Shown: piece after piece, positions 17,974-27,560 of the stretch
How the letters are laid out: the number at the start of each line of letters is the position of its first letter
Position numbering within the stretch: the first letter of the stretch is position 1
Program-made: the position numbers and the translations under genes
Notes under the pieces: model-generated
The model's database searches: none
What the model saw: the letters and a program-made list of their open reading frames with translations, nothing else
Told to the model about the DNA's origin: nothing
Source of the DNA: Veillonella sp. KGMB01456
GTDB lineage: Bacteria > Bacillota > Negativicutes > Veillonellales > Veillonellaceae
Assembly (NCBI RefSeq): GCF_023051165.1
Contig: NZ_JALKIG010000008.1
Location: 1-64,000 of the forward strand
DNA length: 64,000 nt
Reading direction: 5' to 3'

Positions 17974-19824
17974 TTATTTGTTGTTATCTTTGTTGCCGTC
18001 AACGCCAAGGGCACGGAGGATACCGAAGAATACTTCAGTGTTGTCCATAACGCCGTGGAAGTATTCGGAACCAGGGCCTTGAGCCATGAGTACTACGTCG
18101 TCAGCGGAGTGAATTTCGCTGGTTTCACCGGTAGTTGTAGGTAAGTTGCCTTGTACTAAGCGAGCGCCTTGTGGAGCACGTTTAGGGTTAGCGATTACAA
18201 GACCGTCTTTGCCGGCTGTAGCTGGGCTGGTTGGTTCATTTTGGAAACGATAGTTTTCATAATGATCCGGAGCATTAGCGTATTGAACAGCTAAGGTTAC
18301 GTCAGCATCAGGGTTATCAGGGAAGCCGTCGCGGTTAGCATCGATGAATGTAGGCCAGCCTGCATCACCGTATACACGAACTGCTTCACGACCTACTTTG
18401 CCATCTTGTTCGCTGTAAGTACCGGTAATACTGATACCGTGAGCATGGTCAGCTACTACGATGATTAAAGTGTTGTCGCCATGAGCTTTGGAGTATTCCT
18501 GAGCCCATTGGATTGTCTGGTCGAATTCGATAGCGTCATAAGCCGCACGTTGCCAATCCATTGTATGTAATTGTTTGTCAATGGAGCCGGCTTCGGACAT
18601 AAGGAAGAAACCGTTAGGGTTCTTTTCTAATACGTCAACGGCTTTCTTAGTCATATCCAAAAGACCAGGTTGGTCGTTGAAACCTTTAAGCACGGATGGA
18701 TTTTCAGGTAAGAATTCGCGATCCATGTAAACGTTCATAGTGTTAAGCGTGAATAAACCGAGGATTGGTTTGTCAGCTGTAGTTTGAGCAAGTTCAGTTT
18801 TGTTACCGGCAAATTGGTAGCCTTTGTTTTTGAACTCTTGGATTACGTTCACATTATCTTTACGTTTGGAACCAGGAGTTTCTAATGGTAAGAAGAACTG
18901 GGAACCGCCGCCCAAAACAACAGCCGGTGGGTTTTTACGATTTAAGAAGTCCATTGCGATGAAGTTCTGTTCGCCGCGACGACGAGTGTGTGCAGTTACG
19001 GCAGCCGGAGTTGCGTCAGTTACAGCCGCAGTTGTTACCATACCGTAGGACATATCTTTCGCACGGGAAATGATTTCAGAGATATTTTCTACTTTTGGAT
19101 CATCCATTGGGTCCGGAGTGCTGTTTTCATACACGCCCATAGCGTTAACTACGGATTTGTTACCGGTGTTGTAAGCGGAAGCACTGTTGGCGGAGTCCGT
19201 TACGATGGAGTCATAACCGGAAGTAGTGATAAGAGCCATGTGAGGCATTTTTTCCATAGCCAAAACGTCGTTGAATTTACCGTCGCTCATGCCTTTAGAA
19301 AGGATACGAGCCACTTCTTTAGCTTGCATGCTCATGCCGTCGCCAACGAAGAGGATAACGTTTTTAGCTTTCTTTTGAGCTTTTTCGTTAACTACTTTGT
19401 AGTTAGCCATTTTTCTGATGGCGCCTTGAGCTGTGTTAGCAACTACGTTAACGCGTTTGTCGCCGGTGTCTTTGAAAGACACATCGTTAATGCGATAGGA
19501 AATATGGTCGGCGTATTGGGTGATTGTTGCGTCTTGTTTGAAAACTTTAGTAGCGTCTTCACCGTTGATTGTTACTGCTACTTCTGTAGTAGTAAGCGGT
19601 AATTCCACTTCAAAGTCAAAACGTTGACCCTGCCAGAATTTTGCCTGGTTAATAGGCATTACTTTAATTGCGTTACTTGTCACAGCCGTGGCAGGTAAGT
19701 TTGCTTGAGAAACTACACTCACTGCAGGAGCTGCTGCTTGGACTGCGGGCGTACTAAGACCGAACGCTAAGGCACCTGCTAAAGCAAAAAATACCATTTT
19801 ACGTAAATGCTGCTTTCCGTTCAT
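17974..19824 (-). CDS. phoA: Alkaline phosphatase
   Basis: This encodes 616 residues, a secreted phosphomonoesterase that uses two zinc ions and a magnesium ion. A signal peptide ends near AVQAA. NVILFVGDGMS holds a metal-binding Asp, and VTDSANSASAYNTG carries the nucleophilic Ser at about residue 211. Later metal ligands appear in GSIDKQLHTMDW and VVADHAHG. An extra domain of roughly 130 residues precedes the catalytic core, longer than in E. coli PhoA. AGGAGG precedes the ATG. I saw no clear Pho box upstream. Confidence 0.93.
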   Translation of the reverse strand: MNGKQHLRKMVFFALAGALAFGLSTPAVQAAAPAVSVVSQANLPATAVTSNAIKVMPINQAKFWQGQRFDFEVELPLTTTEVAVTINGEDATKVFKQDATITQYADHISYRINDVSFKDTGDKRVNVVANTAQGAIRKMANYKVVNEKAQKKAKNVILFVGDGMSMQAKEVARILSKGMSDGKFNDVLAMEKMPHMALITTSGYDSIVTDSANSASAYNTGNKSVVNAMGVYENSTPDPMDDPKVENISEIISRAKDMSYGMVTTAAVTDATPAAVTAHTRRRGEQNFIAMDFLNRKNPPAVVLGGGSQFFLPLETPGSKRKDNVNVIQEFKNKGYQFAGNKTELAQTTADKPILGLFTLNTMNVYMDREFLPENPSVLKGFNDQPGLLDMTKKAVDVLEKNPNGFFLMSEAGSIDKQLHTMDWQRAAYDAIEFDQTIQWAQEYSKAHGDNTLIIVVADHAHGISITGTYSEQDGKVGREAVRVYGDAGWPTFIDANRDGFPDNPDADVTLAVQYANAPDHYENYRFQNEPTSPATAGKDGLVIANPKRAPQGARLVQGNLPTTTGETSEIHSADDVVLMAQGPGSEYFHGVMDNTEVFFGILRALGVDGNKDNNK

Positions 19825-20077
19825 GAAAATACCTCCTAATGTATCAAATAAAAATGAACTTCTGCTCTCTTTATCCTAACAAAGTGCTAAAAAAAGATAT
19901 AGAAAAAAGGCAGTAAAGTATTTGTAAAAGAATTGTAATAGGACTAAGGTCTAAGGACGTTTGAATTTAGTACAACACAAATATCGTGTTTTATGCTACA
20001 ATAGAAAAGATAAACTATGTCAGAGGTTCAGCGTGTGAAGTCACATAGGGTCATTTTACAAAAGTTCGTAAATATTT

Positions 20078-20100
20078 GATAAAAGTCGGTAGCTTTTATC
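20078..20100. promoter_or_regulatory. Short hairpin in the phoA-focA intergenic region
   Basis: GATAAAAG pairs with CTTTTATC across a seven-base loop. It lies in the 450-base gap between divergent genes, upstream of the 14-bp repeats. A TACAAT about 80 bp earlier (near 19997) may be a -10 element for rightward transcription. Confidence 0.35.
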
Positions 20101-20136
20101 GGTCAGCCGTTAATGACTAAGTGGTCGTTATAAAAT

Positions 20137-20248
20137 AGCAGTGTATATGTAAAAGCGTATATGTAAAAGCGTATATGTAGCAGTGTATATGTAGCGGTAT
20201 GCATATAGTAGTATGTATGTAGCAGTATGCATATAGCAGAATGCATGT
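20137..20248. repeat. Eight tandem 14-bp repeats
   Basis: Eight units in exact 14-bp register begin at 20137, with consensus near AGCAGTATGTATGT; variants include AAAAGCGTATATGT and AGCAGAATGCATGT. The array ends 30 bp before the focA remnant start codon. Copy number could vary by slippage and alter promoter or leader spacing. Confidence 0.85.
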
Positions 20249-20278
20249 AACAGTCAGTTATTAGGAGGCGAATTTTTT

Positions 20279-20915
20279 ATGAATGATCCAAAATTGTTGA
20301 AACCTGTAGAAACAACGGCCCTGGCTATGTGGGCGCATTTCCCTATACCGTTTATTGCGTAATTGGGTGATTGTATTTATGGCAAACTTATTGGGGTCGC
20401 TTTGCATCGCGTGGTTGTTAAGCCAATCCGGGCTATGGCACAGTGGCGCCAACCTGCTGGGTGGCATGACGATTAAACTGGCGGTCGGCAAAGTGACGCT
20501 TACATTCGGCCAAGCATTGGCATTGGGAATACTTTGTAACTGGCTTGTATGTTTAGCCGTTTGGCTCAGTTTTAGCACCACATCAACGGCCGGTAAGATT
20601 CTGGCAATTTATTTACCTATATTCATGTTTATCGTATCCGGTTTTGAACATAGTGTGGCTAATATGTATTATATTCCGGCCGGTATTTTGGCGGCTTCCG
20701 ATTCGTCTTATGTGGCACAGGCCACGGCATTGGGGGTTACACCGGATGCTCTGGCACAACTTGGTTGGGGGTCTTTCTTTATTAACAATCTCTTGCCGGT
20801 CAGCTTAGGCAATATTATCGGCGGTGCCGTATTTATCGGCATGGCGTTAATGTATGGGAATGGTCGTCCCGATGAAACGTTGATTCAGGCTATGAAGGAA
20901 AAAGTTTTAAAATAA
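20279..20915 (+). pseudogene. focA: Formate/nitrite channel (FocA/FNT family), internally deleted and frameshifted
   Basis: FNT proteins are six-helix pentameric channels of about 250-280 residues that move formate across the inner membrane. TTAGGAGG precedes the ATG at 20279, but that frame ends after 27 codons at 20362 (…TTALAMWAHF…). The family sequence continues in the next frame from GRISLYRLLRNWVIVF to the C-terminus at 20915, including the typical GFEHSVANMYYIPAG and the final helix. Some 70 residues containing the first helices are missing between KPVE and TTALAMW. At least one deletion and one frame change are needed, so the gene is non-functional. Confidence 0.85.
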
Positions 20916-20963
20916 GGTAATCAAAATTTTAAAGTAAGTTAATCAAAGTTTTAAAGTAAGGTA
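20904..20963. repeat. Threefold 22-23 bp direct repeat across the focA stop codon
   Basis: TTTTAAARTAAGKTAATCAAA occurs three times in a row, the last copy partial. The first copy includes the TAA stop of the focA remnant. Confidence 0.75.
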
Positions 20964-21171
20964 CGAAGGTTAGTATACATCGGCATGGCTAATTATTATA
21001 AATCCGGAAATTAAAAGCCAAAGCTTGAAACCGCCTCTTTTCATTATCGAAGAAATTCGGTATACTAGAAGCAAAGCAATTAATAAAGTATGATAAGCAC
21101 TTTTTTAGAATCCTGTAATTTAGGTAATATAAGGAAGGCTTTGATTCCGAGTATTAGAAATGGAGTAGTCA

Positions 21172-21963
21172 ATGGAATATACTAATATTTTGTATTCAGT
21201 AAAAAACAAAGTAGCAACAATCACCTTTAATCGTCCGGAAGTACAGAACGGATTTAACATTCCCATGTGTAATGAAATTCTTGATGCCATCGAACGCACC
21301 GAGGCAGATCCGGAAGCTCGCGTACTGCTCTTTAATGCTGTAGGCAAAGTATTCTCCGTAGGTGGCGACTTGTCTGAAATGAAGCGCGCCGTTGAAGAAA
21401 ACGACCAGCAGTCCTTGGTAGCTATTGCCGAACTCGTTATGCAAATTTCCTTTGCGATGAAAAAAATGTCCAAACCGGTTGTTATGAGTACCGATGGCGC
21501 CGTAGCAGGGGCGGCTTTTAACATGGTATTGGCTGCGGATATTTGCATTGCCTCCACCAACAGCCGCTTTATCCAGGCTTTTGTTAACGTGGGCCTTGCA
21601 CCTGATGCGGGCGGCATGTTCTTATTGACCCGTTCCATAGGCATGAACCGGGCTATGCAACTTGCCATGACCGGTGAAGCGGTAACGGCGGAACGCGCTA
21701 GAGAATACGGCTTCGTCTATAAAGTGTGCGAACCGGAATTATTGGAAAAAACGACCGACCGTCTTTGTGCCCGTTTGGCAAAAGGCCCTGAATTATCCTT
21801 CAAAGCTATGAAAGAAATGATGTGGGCCAGCGTATTCAGCGGTTGGGATGAATATGCTAAATTGGAAGTGCATTTACAAACAACCTTGGGCTTTTCGGAA
21901 GACTTCAAAGAAGGCGTGCGGGCCTTTGCAGAACGTCGTCGTCCTAATTTCCAGGGGAAATAA
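21172..21963 (+). CDS. Enoyl-CoA hydratase/isomerase (crotonase) family protein
   Basis: This encodes 263 residues, the usual crotonase length. The oxyanion-hole segments are visible: FSVGGDLSEM near residue 62 and GAVAGAAFNMVLAADI near 108. The catalytic region FVNVGLAPDAGG has Asp rather than Glu at one position, which occurs in isomerase or dehydratase branches. The substrate cannot be told. RBS is weak (GGAG about nine bases upstream). It is followed by aldo/keto reductase genes but nothing shows a shared pathway. Confidence 0.88.
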   Translation: MEYTNILYSVKNKVATITFNRPEVQNGFNIPMCNEILDAIERTEADPEARVLLFNAVGKVFSVGGDLSEMKRAVEENDQQSLVAIAELVMQISFAMKKMSKPVVMSTDGAVAGAAFNMVLAADICIASTNSRFIQAFVNVGLAPDAGGMFLLTRSIGMNRAMQLAMTGEAVTAERAREYGFVYKVCEPELLEKTTDRLCARLAKGPELSFKAMKEMMWASVFSGWDEYAKLEVHLQTTLGFSEDFKEGVRAFAERRRPNFQGK

Positions 21964-22049
21964 GTTTTTATTTTGGGGGCTATTTTTAATGGCCCTCAAT
22001 TTTAATACTCAAAATAATTTAAATATTTGACGAATAGGAGCGAGATTTT

Positions 22050-22916
22050 ATGAAAACCAATGAAGTCAAAGAGTATGTAGTATTGAATAATGGTGTAAAA
22101 ATGCCGATTCTTGCCTTTGGGACCGATTTAATTCCCAATGAAGACACGAAACAGGCCGTTTTGGACGCGTTTGCTGCAGGCTATCGTCACATCGATACGG
22201 CTCGCTTGTACGGCAATGAAAATGAAGTGGGGGAAGCCGTGAATGCCACGTCTGTACCTCGTGATGAAGTTTTCGTAACAACGAAGATTTGGTTTAATAA
22301 TTATGGTTATGAAAAAGCCAAAGCAGCCATTGATGATGCTTTAAAACGTATGAACCTTGACTATCTTGACCTCATGCTCCTTCATCAGCCATATAATGAT
22401 TATTACGGTGCCTATCGTGCTTTGGAAGAAGCGTACAAAGCCGGTAAATTACGGGCCATCGGTGTAAGTAACTTCTATCCGGACCGCTTAAATGACCTCA
22501 TTGCCTTCAACGAAATTAAGCCGCAAGTGGACCAGATTGAAATTCATCCGTACTTCTAGCAGGAATTTGCTCGTGCCAATATGGAATCTCACGGTGTTCA
22601 GACTGAATCTTGGGCTGCCTTTGCCCGCGGTAAAGATGGTATTTTTACCAATCCAATCTTAGAAGAAATCGGTAAAAAATATAATAAATCTACGGCTCAA
22701 ATCATGATTCGTTGGCAGTTGCAGCGTGGCATTGTATGCCTTGCCAAGAGCTCCAGTCCTAAACGGATGGCACAAAACCTCGACGTATTTGACTTTAACC
22801 TTACCGAAGAAGACATGGCGGCCATTAAAACCATCGATAGAGATACAACCGTGTTTATGAGCCATTACGATCCGCGTATGCTAGAGGAATTATTAACTAG
22901 AGCCGTTGAGGCGTAA
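22050..22916 (+). pseudogene. Aldo/keto reductase with in-frame amber codon
   Basis: The frame from ATG 22050 (RBS AGGAG) is aldo/keto reductase throughout, with HIDTARLYGNENEVG near the N-terminus. A TAG at 22557-22559 interrupts it after HPYF, and the same frame continues to TAA at 22916 with FTNPILEEIGKKYN. The intact paralogue at 23461 has Gln at the TAG position (HPFNQQ), so one C to T change (CAG to TAG) explains it. Without readthrough the product lacks the C-terminal third including part of the NADPH site. The full-length form would be 288 residues. Confidence 0.88.
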
Positions 22917-23009
22917 GCCCTTTTTTTCATTCCGCTTATTTAGGACCTAGTCCACATAAAGGGCTAAAACGCCATAACCGGCCTAGTTAATAGGGGGAGA
23001 GGGGGAAGG

Positions 23010-23298
23010 GTTCGTATAGGCGAAGCCTGGATGCGGCCTTGTGTTAATTAAATAAATAACGACTCTCTCTATCCTGTTTGCTCCTACGTGCCATGGGCAC
23101 AAAGTCCTATTCCCCCAGTCGTTATGTGAAACGGCGAAGCCCTTGGTGTGGCCCTAGGGACTAAAGTAGCAGGAAGGCCAAAAGACCCTATACATCCTAT
23201 GAAGCGACTCTTTGTGCCCGCGGCACGTAGGAGCAAGTAGGATGTATAGGGTCTTTTGTTTTGTTAAATTAGGTTCGGGCCACAGCCGGGCTTCGTCT
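23010..23298. repeat. Nested palindromic element, one full and one degenerate copy
   Basis: The full copy spans 23133-23298. The outer arms are GGCGAAGCCC with TGTGGCCC on the left and their complement on the right. The inner stem of 19 perfect pairs joins 23180-23198 with 23239-23257. The apex at 23200-23238 carries GCGACTCTTT, a small hairpin GTGCC-CGC-GGCAC, and GTAGGAG. A worn copy in the opposite orientation lies at 23056-23125, with ATAACGACT arms and the complement of the same apex. T-rich sequence after the inner stem could terminate transcripts of the AKR gene upstream. Confidence 0.85.
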
Positions 23299-23460
23299 TT
23301 CACTAACTCCTTTTTCAGTATAACTATACCGTATACTGCTATGGATAACTACTATTGTACTTTAACGATAAGTTTCTATATACTTAGACATGTAAGTTAC
23401 GTAGAAGTGTTCACGAAGTTGTTTTTGAACGCAAGTACTTAGAATAAAAGGAGCGATAAT

Positions 23461-24339
23461 ATGACTATGAATAATTACAACGAAAAAGAAGTTATTTTGA
23501 ATAATGGTGTAAAGATGCCGATTTTAGGCTTCGGTGTGTACCAGATTCCGAAGGAAGATACGAAACAAGCTGTGCTTGAAGCGTTAAAAGTTGGGTATCG
23601 TCACATTGATACGGCACAATCTTATTTTAATGAAGCAGAAGTTGGGGAAGCGATTTCCGAATCCGGTATCCCTCGTGAAGAAATTTTCTTAACTACCAAA
23701 ATCTGGATTGATAACTATGGTTATGAAAAAGCTAAAGCGTCTATCGATGAATCTTTGAGAAAATTAAAAACTGATTATGTTGATTTATTCTTATTGCATC
23801 AGCCAATCAGTGATTACTATGGTGCCTATCGTGCGCTTGAAGATGCTTATAAAGCCGGCAAAGCACGTGCCATCGGTGTAAGTAACTTCTATCCGGATCG
23901 TTTGAGCGACATTGTGGCATTTACTGAAATTAAACCGCAGGTAAATCAGGTGGAAACACATCCGTTCAATCAGCAAATCGAAGCGCAGGAAAATATGATT
24001 AAAAACAATGTACAGTTAGAATCTTGGGCATCGTTTGCGGAAGGACGCAATAACATTTTCACAAATCCTGTTTTGATGGATATTGCTAAAAAATACAATA
24101 GATCAACGGCTCAGGTTATGATTCGTTGGCAAGTACAACGCGGCATTGTTTGCTTGACGAAGAGCGTTAAACCGGAACGTATGGCAGAAAACTTTGATGT
24201 GATGAATTTTGAGTTGTCCGCTGATGACATGGCGCGCATTCAATCTTTGGATACGAAGACAAGCTTATTCTTCAGCCATCAGGATCCGGCTACAGTAGAC
24301 TTTTTCATTAATTTGGTAAAAGAACGTCGCAATAAATAA
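23461..24339 (+). CDS. Aldo/keto reductase (2,5-diketogluconate reductase type)
   Basis: This encodes 292 residues, a TIM-barrel NADPH-dependent carbonyl reductase. The catalytic tetrad is complete: Asp50 and Tyr55 in HIDTAQSYFNEAEVG, Lys80 in TTKIW and His113 in LFLLHQP. The C-terminal cofactor segment shows TKSVKPERMAENFDV. AAGGAG precedes the ATG. It is the intact paralogue of the amber-interrupted gene at 22050. The substrate is unknown; small aldehydes or keto-sugars are usual for the family. Confidence 0.93.
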   Translation: MTMNNYNEKEVILNNGVKMPILGFGVYQIPKEDTKQAVLEALKVGYRHIDTAQSYFNEAEVGEAISESGIPREEIFLTTKIWIDNYGYEKAKASIDESLRKLKTDYVDLFLLHQPISDYYGAYRALEDAYKAGKARAIGVSNFYPDRLSDIVAFTEIKPQVNQVETHPFNQQIEAQENMIKNNVQLESWASFAEGRNNIFTNPVLMDIAKKYNRSTAQVMIRWQVQRGIVCLTKSVKPERMAENFDVMNFELSADDMARIQSLDTKTSLFFSHQDPATVDFFINLVKERRNK

Positions 24340-24428
24340 GGTTAATGGTGAAAAAATATGTTTTTGATAAATGGATAACAATGTTTTGTTTGAAATAACT
24401 TTTTCAAAAATATAAAGACGTAGTTTTT

Positions 24429-24468
24429 AAGAGACACTGATACGATTCATTTCGCATCATTGTCTCTT
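24429..24468 (+). promoter_or_regulatory. Leader hairpin upstream of the MFS gene
   Basis: AAGAGACA pairs with TGTCTCTT, with TGAT and ATCA pairing inside. It lies about 20 bases before the start codon and has no T-run, so a role in translation or RNA stability is more likely than termination. Confidence 0.4.
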
Positions 24469-24490
24469 ATTGAGTGAGGGAGTGATAGTT

Positions 24491-25729
24491 TTGGAATTTG
24501 TAAATAAAATGAGAAATAATTCATTTATATTCTTATCCGTGCTGGCTTCGTTGATGGCGGTTAACTCCTTATCGATGGATGTATACTTACCGGCGTTACC
24601 TGCTATGACGGAAATGTTGGGACCGGGGGCGGAACTCATAATCAGCGGCTATTTATTCGGTTTTATGATTGCGCAACTCGTGTGGGGTCCTATTAGTGAT
24701 AGCATCGGTCGTATTAAACCGTTAATTATGGGTTCGGTATTATTTGTTATCGGCACGATTGGTTGTGCCACTGCCGATACCATGACAGAACTCGTTATTT
24801 GGCAAATTTTTCAGGCTATCGGTGCCTGTGTGGGGCCTATGTTATCACGAGCCATGATTCGCGACCGCTACAGCCTTGCTGAAGCGGCTGACAAATTATC
24901 CTTGATTACCATGCTCATGGCAGGGGCACCAATTGTAGGCCCTTCCATTGGCGGTTTAATTGTTGAATTTGCTTCTTGGCATATGATTTTCTGGGCCGTT
25001 GCTGTTGTCGGTGTTTTAATCGGTATCGGCACATTCTTTTTACCGGAAACATTGCCGGAAGAACGTCGCAACAAGGCGGGGATTAAAAAAGCTTTTAAAA
25101 TTTATGGCGAATTATTTGCCGATTGGGCGTTTATGAAATACACCTTGTGCGTAGCTTTCTTCTATATGGGGGCTTATGCGATTATTGCCGGTACACCTTA
25201 TGTATATATTACTTATTATGGCATTCCGGAACGTTATTTCGGCGCATTATTTGCCATGAATGTTATCGGTGTAGTTATTATGAGCTCCGTAAACAGAGCA
25301 CTCGTTGCCCGCTATACGATGGACACCTTACTTCGGGCATCTACCTTAGGTACAATGGCAGCTGTATTATTGCTGGTTTTTATGACCTATACAAATGTGT
25401 GGGGCGTTTACGGTGTTATTTTGTCCGTAGTTTTAATCTTTGCAACCAATGGTATCATTTCAGCTTGCGCTACTGCAGCTGCCCTTGATAAAGCGGGCGA
25501 CAAAGCAGGAACCGCTGCCGCTCTTATCGGCTCCTTGCAATACGGTAGCGGCATCGTATCCTCCGTAGCCTTAGCACTCTTCTTTAACAACACCCCATGG
25601 CCAATGGTAGGTACCGTCGTAGTATGCATGGACATCTGTGCTTGGCTCGCTTGGAGCAAAACACCGGTTCGTGAAACTGATGAAAATGATGAAGCAGCAG
25701 ATGATGATAACATGTGTACTCAAGAATAA
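24491..25729 (+). CDS. Bcr/CflA-type MFS multidrug efflux transporter
   Basis: This encodes 412 residues from TTG 24491, chosen because GAGGGAG lies nine bases upstream. ATG at 24509 and TTG at 24470 are alternatives. Twelve hydrophobic helices are evident. The family motifs MDVYLPALPAMTEMLG in helix 1 and YLFGFMIAQLVWGPISDSIGR (helix 2 and loop, the DHA1 motif) identify the Bcr/CflA subfamily, drug:proton antiporters in the inner membrane. The tail is acidic (ETDENDEAADDD). A terminator follows. Confidence 0.9.
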   Translation: MEFVNKMRNNSFIFLSVLASLMAVNSLSMDVYLPALPAMTEMLGPGAELIISGYLFGFMIAQLVWGPISDSIGRIKPLIMGSVLFVIGTIGCATADTMTELVIWQIFQAIGACVGPMLSRAMIRDRYSLAEAADKLSLITMLMAGAPIVGPSIGGLIVEFASWHMIFWAVAVVGVLIGIGTFFLPETLPEERRNKAGIKKAFKIYGELFADWAFMKYTLCVAFFYMGAYAIIAGTPYVYITYYGIPERYFGALFAMNVIGVVIMSSVNRALVARYTMDTLLRASTLGTMAAVLLLVFMTYTNVWGVYGVILSVVLIFATNGIISACATAAALDKAGDKAGTAAALIGSLQYGSGIVSSVALALFFNNTPWPMVGTVVVCMDICAWLAWSKTPVRETDENDEAADDDNMCTQE

Positions 25730-25795
25730 AATTAGGATTTTAAGTTAAGTCATATGTGGGCTCTAATTCATCATCAATTAATATAAAAATACAGT

Positions 25796-25836
25796 AACCA
25801 CAAGGGTTTTTCCACCCCTTGTGGTTTTTGTTTTTT
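25796..25836 (+). terminator. Intrinsic terminator of the MFS gene
   Basis: AACCACAAGGG pairs with CCCTTGTGGTT, followed by a long T-rich run. The remaining spacer to 26050 is AT-rich, with no gene visible. Confidence 0.85.
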
Positions 25837-26050
25837 AGGGGGTATAAAGATAATTATGAAAATTATTTTATCATTCAGAGAATATTGTTATTTTTCATAT
25901 GAGTTGATATAATAAATAAAAGTTTTCAAGATGTACATTTGTTCTGTTCTAAAATATAAGAGTACGTTTATGGGGGATATGGTTTATTGTATTTTTAGTC
26001 GATAATTTGAAGTCTATATATTTAATGCTTTAAAATGGAGAAATAAAATT

Positions 26051-26527
26051 GTGAAAAATAGTTTGAGGCGCCTTATAAGTGCAACTGCTTTATTGATAGT
26101 ATTTTTTGGGCTATTGTTCTATCCTTTGGTAAAGGTAGAGCATGTGAAAGTAACTATAAATGAGTTTTTTGAACTGAATAGATTTTCTCTTTTGCCGGAT
26201 GGGCAGCGTATATTTTTATATGACAGGAAAAATAATAATATTATTGCTAAAGACATACAATCTAGTTATGAACGTGGTAATAAATTATATGTATATGGAC
26301 CTTATTTTCAGGGTATTATAGAGCGACAGAAGGATCAAATTCAGATATTTGTTGAAAATACAGAAGAAAAAGGCAAACTATTAAGATTACGTAATGAGGA
26401 TGGTCTTATATTAATAAATAAAAGTGATATGAATAAAGAAGAACTTAGAATATTTGAAATATTAAAGGTGTCGACAGAATTAAAAGAAGAAACAAAGCAA
26501 AAAGAGATGATAGTTAAAATTTATTAG
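26051..26527 (+). CDS. Membrane-anchored protein of unknown function
   Basis: This encodes 158 residues starting with GTG (26051) after GGAG. A single N-terminal hydrophobic segment (about residues 10-27) is followed by a polar region, consistent with an anchored extracytoplasmic protein. The C-terminus is rich in Lys and Glu. I recognise no family. The gene is clearly more AT-rich than its neighbours and belongs with the small genes at 26655 and 27227, which together look like a recently acquired patch. It ends with TAG. Confidence 0.6.
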   Translation: MKNSLRRLISATALLIVFFGLLFYPLVKVEHVKVTINEFFELNRFSLLPDGQRIFLYDRKNNNIIAKDIQSSYERGNKLYVYGPYFQGIIERQKDQIQIFVENTEEKGKLLRLRNEDGLILINKSDMNKEELRIFEILKVSTELKEETKQKEMIVKIY

Positions 26528-26654
26528 TATTTGATAATTGTAGACATTTTCTCATCAGGCATATATGCGTATATAAAAATGGGAGTCTTAATGAAAAATA
26601 ATTGTTAAAATAGTAGATTTGCATAAGTCATATCTACAAGAAGGAGGCTAAAAT

Positions 26655-27158
26655 ATGATTAAAAATAAAATTCCCAAAATTTTTTTAGTCTTCCTTCATA
26701 TATTGTATATGATGCTCCTAATATTGATGATATTTATTTGGTTAATTTCCATGATAATATCTAAATGGGGGTAGCCAAGGTATGAGGCTAATGGCATATT
26801 TCATGCTAATGTGCTGGTCGACAGAAAAATGAATATAGATTTACTGCTTCCTAAAAATGCTCTCGCGGATGCACAATATATCTATGGTCTTTGTATATAT
26901 CCAACTTCGTATGGGAAAGACGGGTTTATAAAAATAGACTATGTAAATGATTTGTATTATCTATATGATGCAAATGATAAACAAATAAAGGGCTTGCAAC
27001 AGGTGTATGGGGACAGGGTCATAGTATTACAGCGTTTGGAACCTGGTGATGAACAGATTTATTTACGATTAAAAGAAGGCAAAGCGGGGAAATTAGTAGA
27101 GACACCGGTTTATACAGACTCATGGGGAAAACCGATGTGGGATGAGTTTCGATTTTAA
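26655..27158 (+). pseudogene. Membrane-anchored protein of unknown function with in-frame amber codon
   Basis: AAGGAGG precedes ATG 26655. The frame begins with a strongly hydrophobic 39-residue segment ending IISKWG, then a TAG at 26772-26774. The same frame then runs on to TAA at 27158 starting PRYEANGIFHANVLVDRKM. There is no ATG in that second part before about 26829, and no good RBS, so one 167-codon gene split by an amber codon is the simplest reading. The layout (one N-terminal helix, polar exterior domain) matches the neighbour at 26051. Alternatively these are a 39-residue membrane peptide plus a separate fragment. Confidence 0.5.
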
Positions 27159-27226
27159 TAATATTTCAGAAAAGATGGAATGAACTAAGAGTTATATACT
27201 AACACCTTTGAGAGGGAGCTAGGGAT

Positions 27227-27502
27227 ATGGATTTAAAGGAATGGCTAAAGAAGATGTGTCAATTATTGGAAACATGGATTCCACGATTAGTACTATTCAT
27301 TTGTTTGTGTGGATTTCTATATGGCAATATTGCAGGAATTATAAACAATGGTAACTATACTTTTGACAAACTATTTAATGCGATTTATCTTCTGGGATCA
27401 TTGGCGTTATACCTATTTCTAAAAGAGTGTATAGTATGGTGTAAAGCCATTATAAAATTTTTTAAGAATATCTTTAATTATATGAGCAGTAATTTGAATT
27501 AG
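27227..27502 (+). CDS. Small membrane protein of unknown function
   Basis: This encodes 91 residues with two hydrophobic helices (IPRLVLFICLCGFLYG and IYLLGSLALYLFL) and a basic C-terminal tail. GAGGGAGCTAGGG precedes the ATG. It is AT-rich like the two genes before it. No family is recognised. It ends with TAG and is followed directly by the tandem repeat array. Confidence 0.55.
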   Translation: MDLKEWLKKMCQLLETWIPRLVLFICLCGFLYGNIAGIINNGNYTFDKLFNAIYLLGSLALYLFLKECIVWCKAIIKFFKNIFNYMSSNLN

Positions 27503-27560
27503 TGTACACAGTACTTTTAGAACACTATATCTTGAAAGCTTTTTATCTCTAAAGAACCTT

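Noticed and set aside
18988-19602. 204-codon frame antisense to phoA
   Set aside because: It has no RBS, odd composition, and overlaps the well-supported alkaline phosphatase gene.
20137-20248. CRISPR array
   Set aside because: The 14-bp units abut each other with no spacers, and no cas genes are present.
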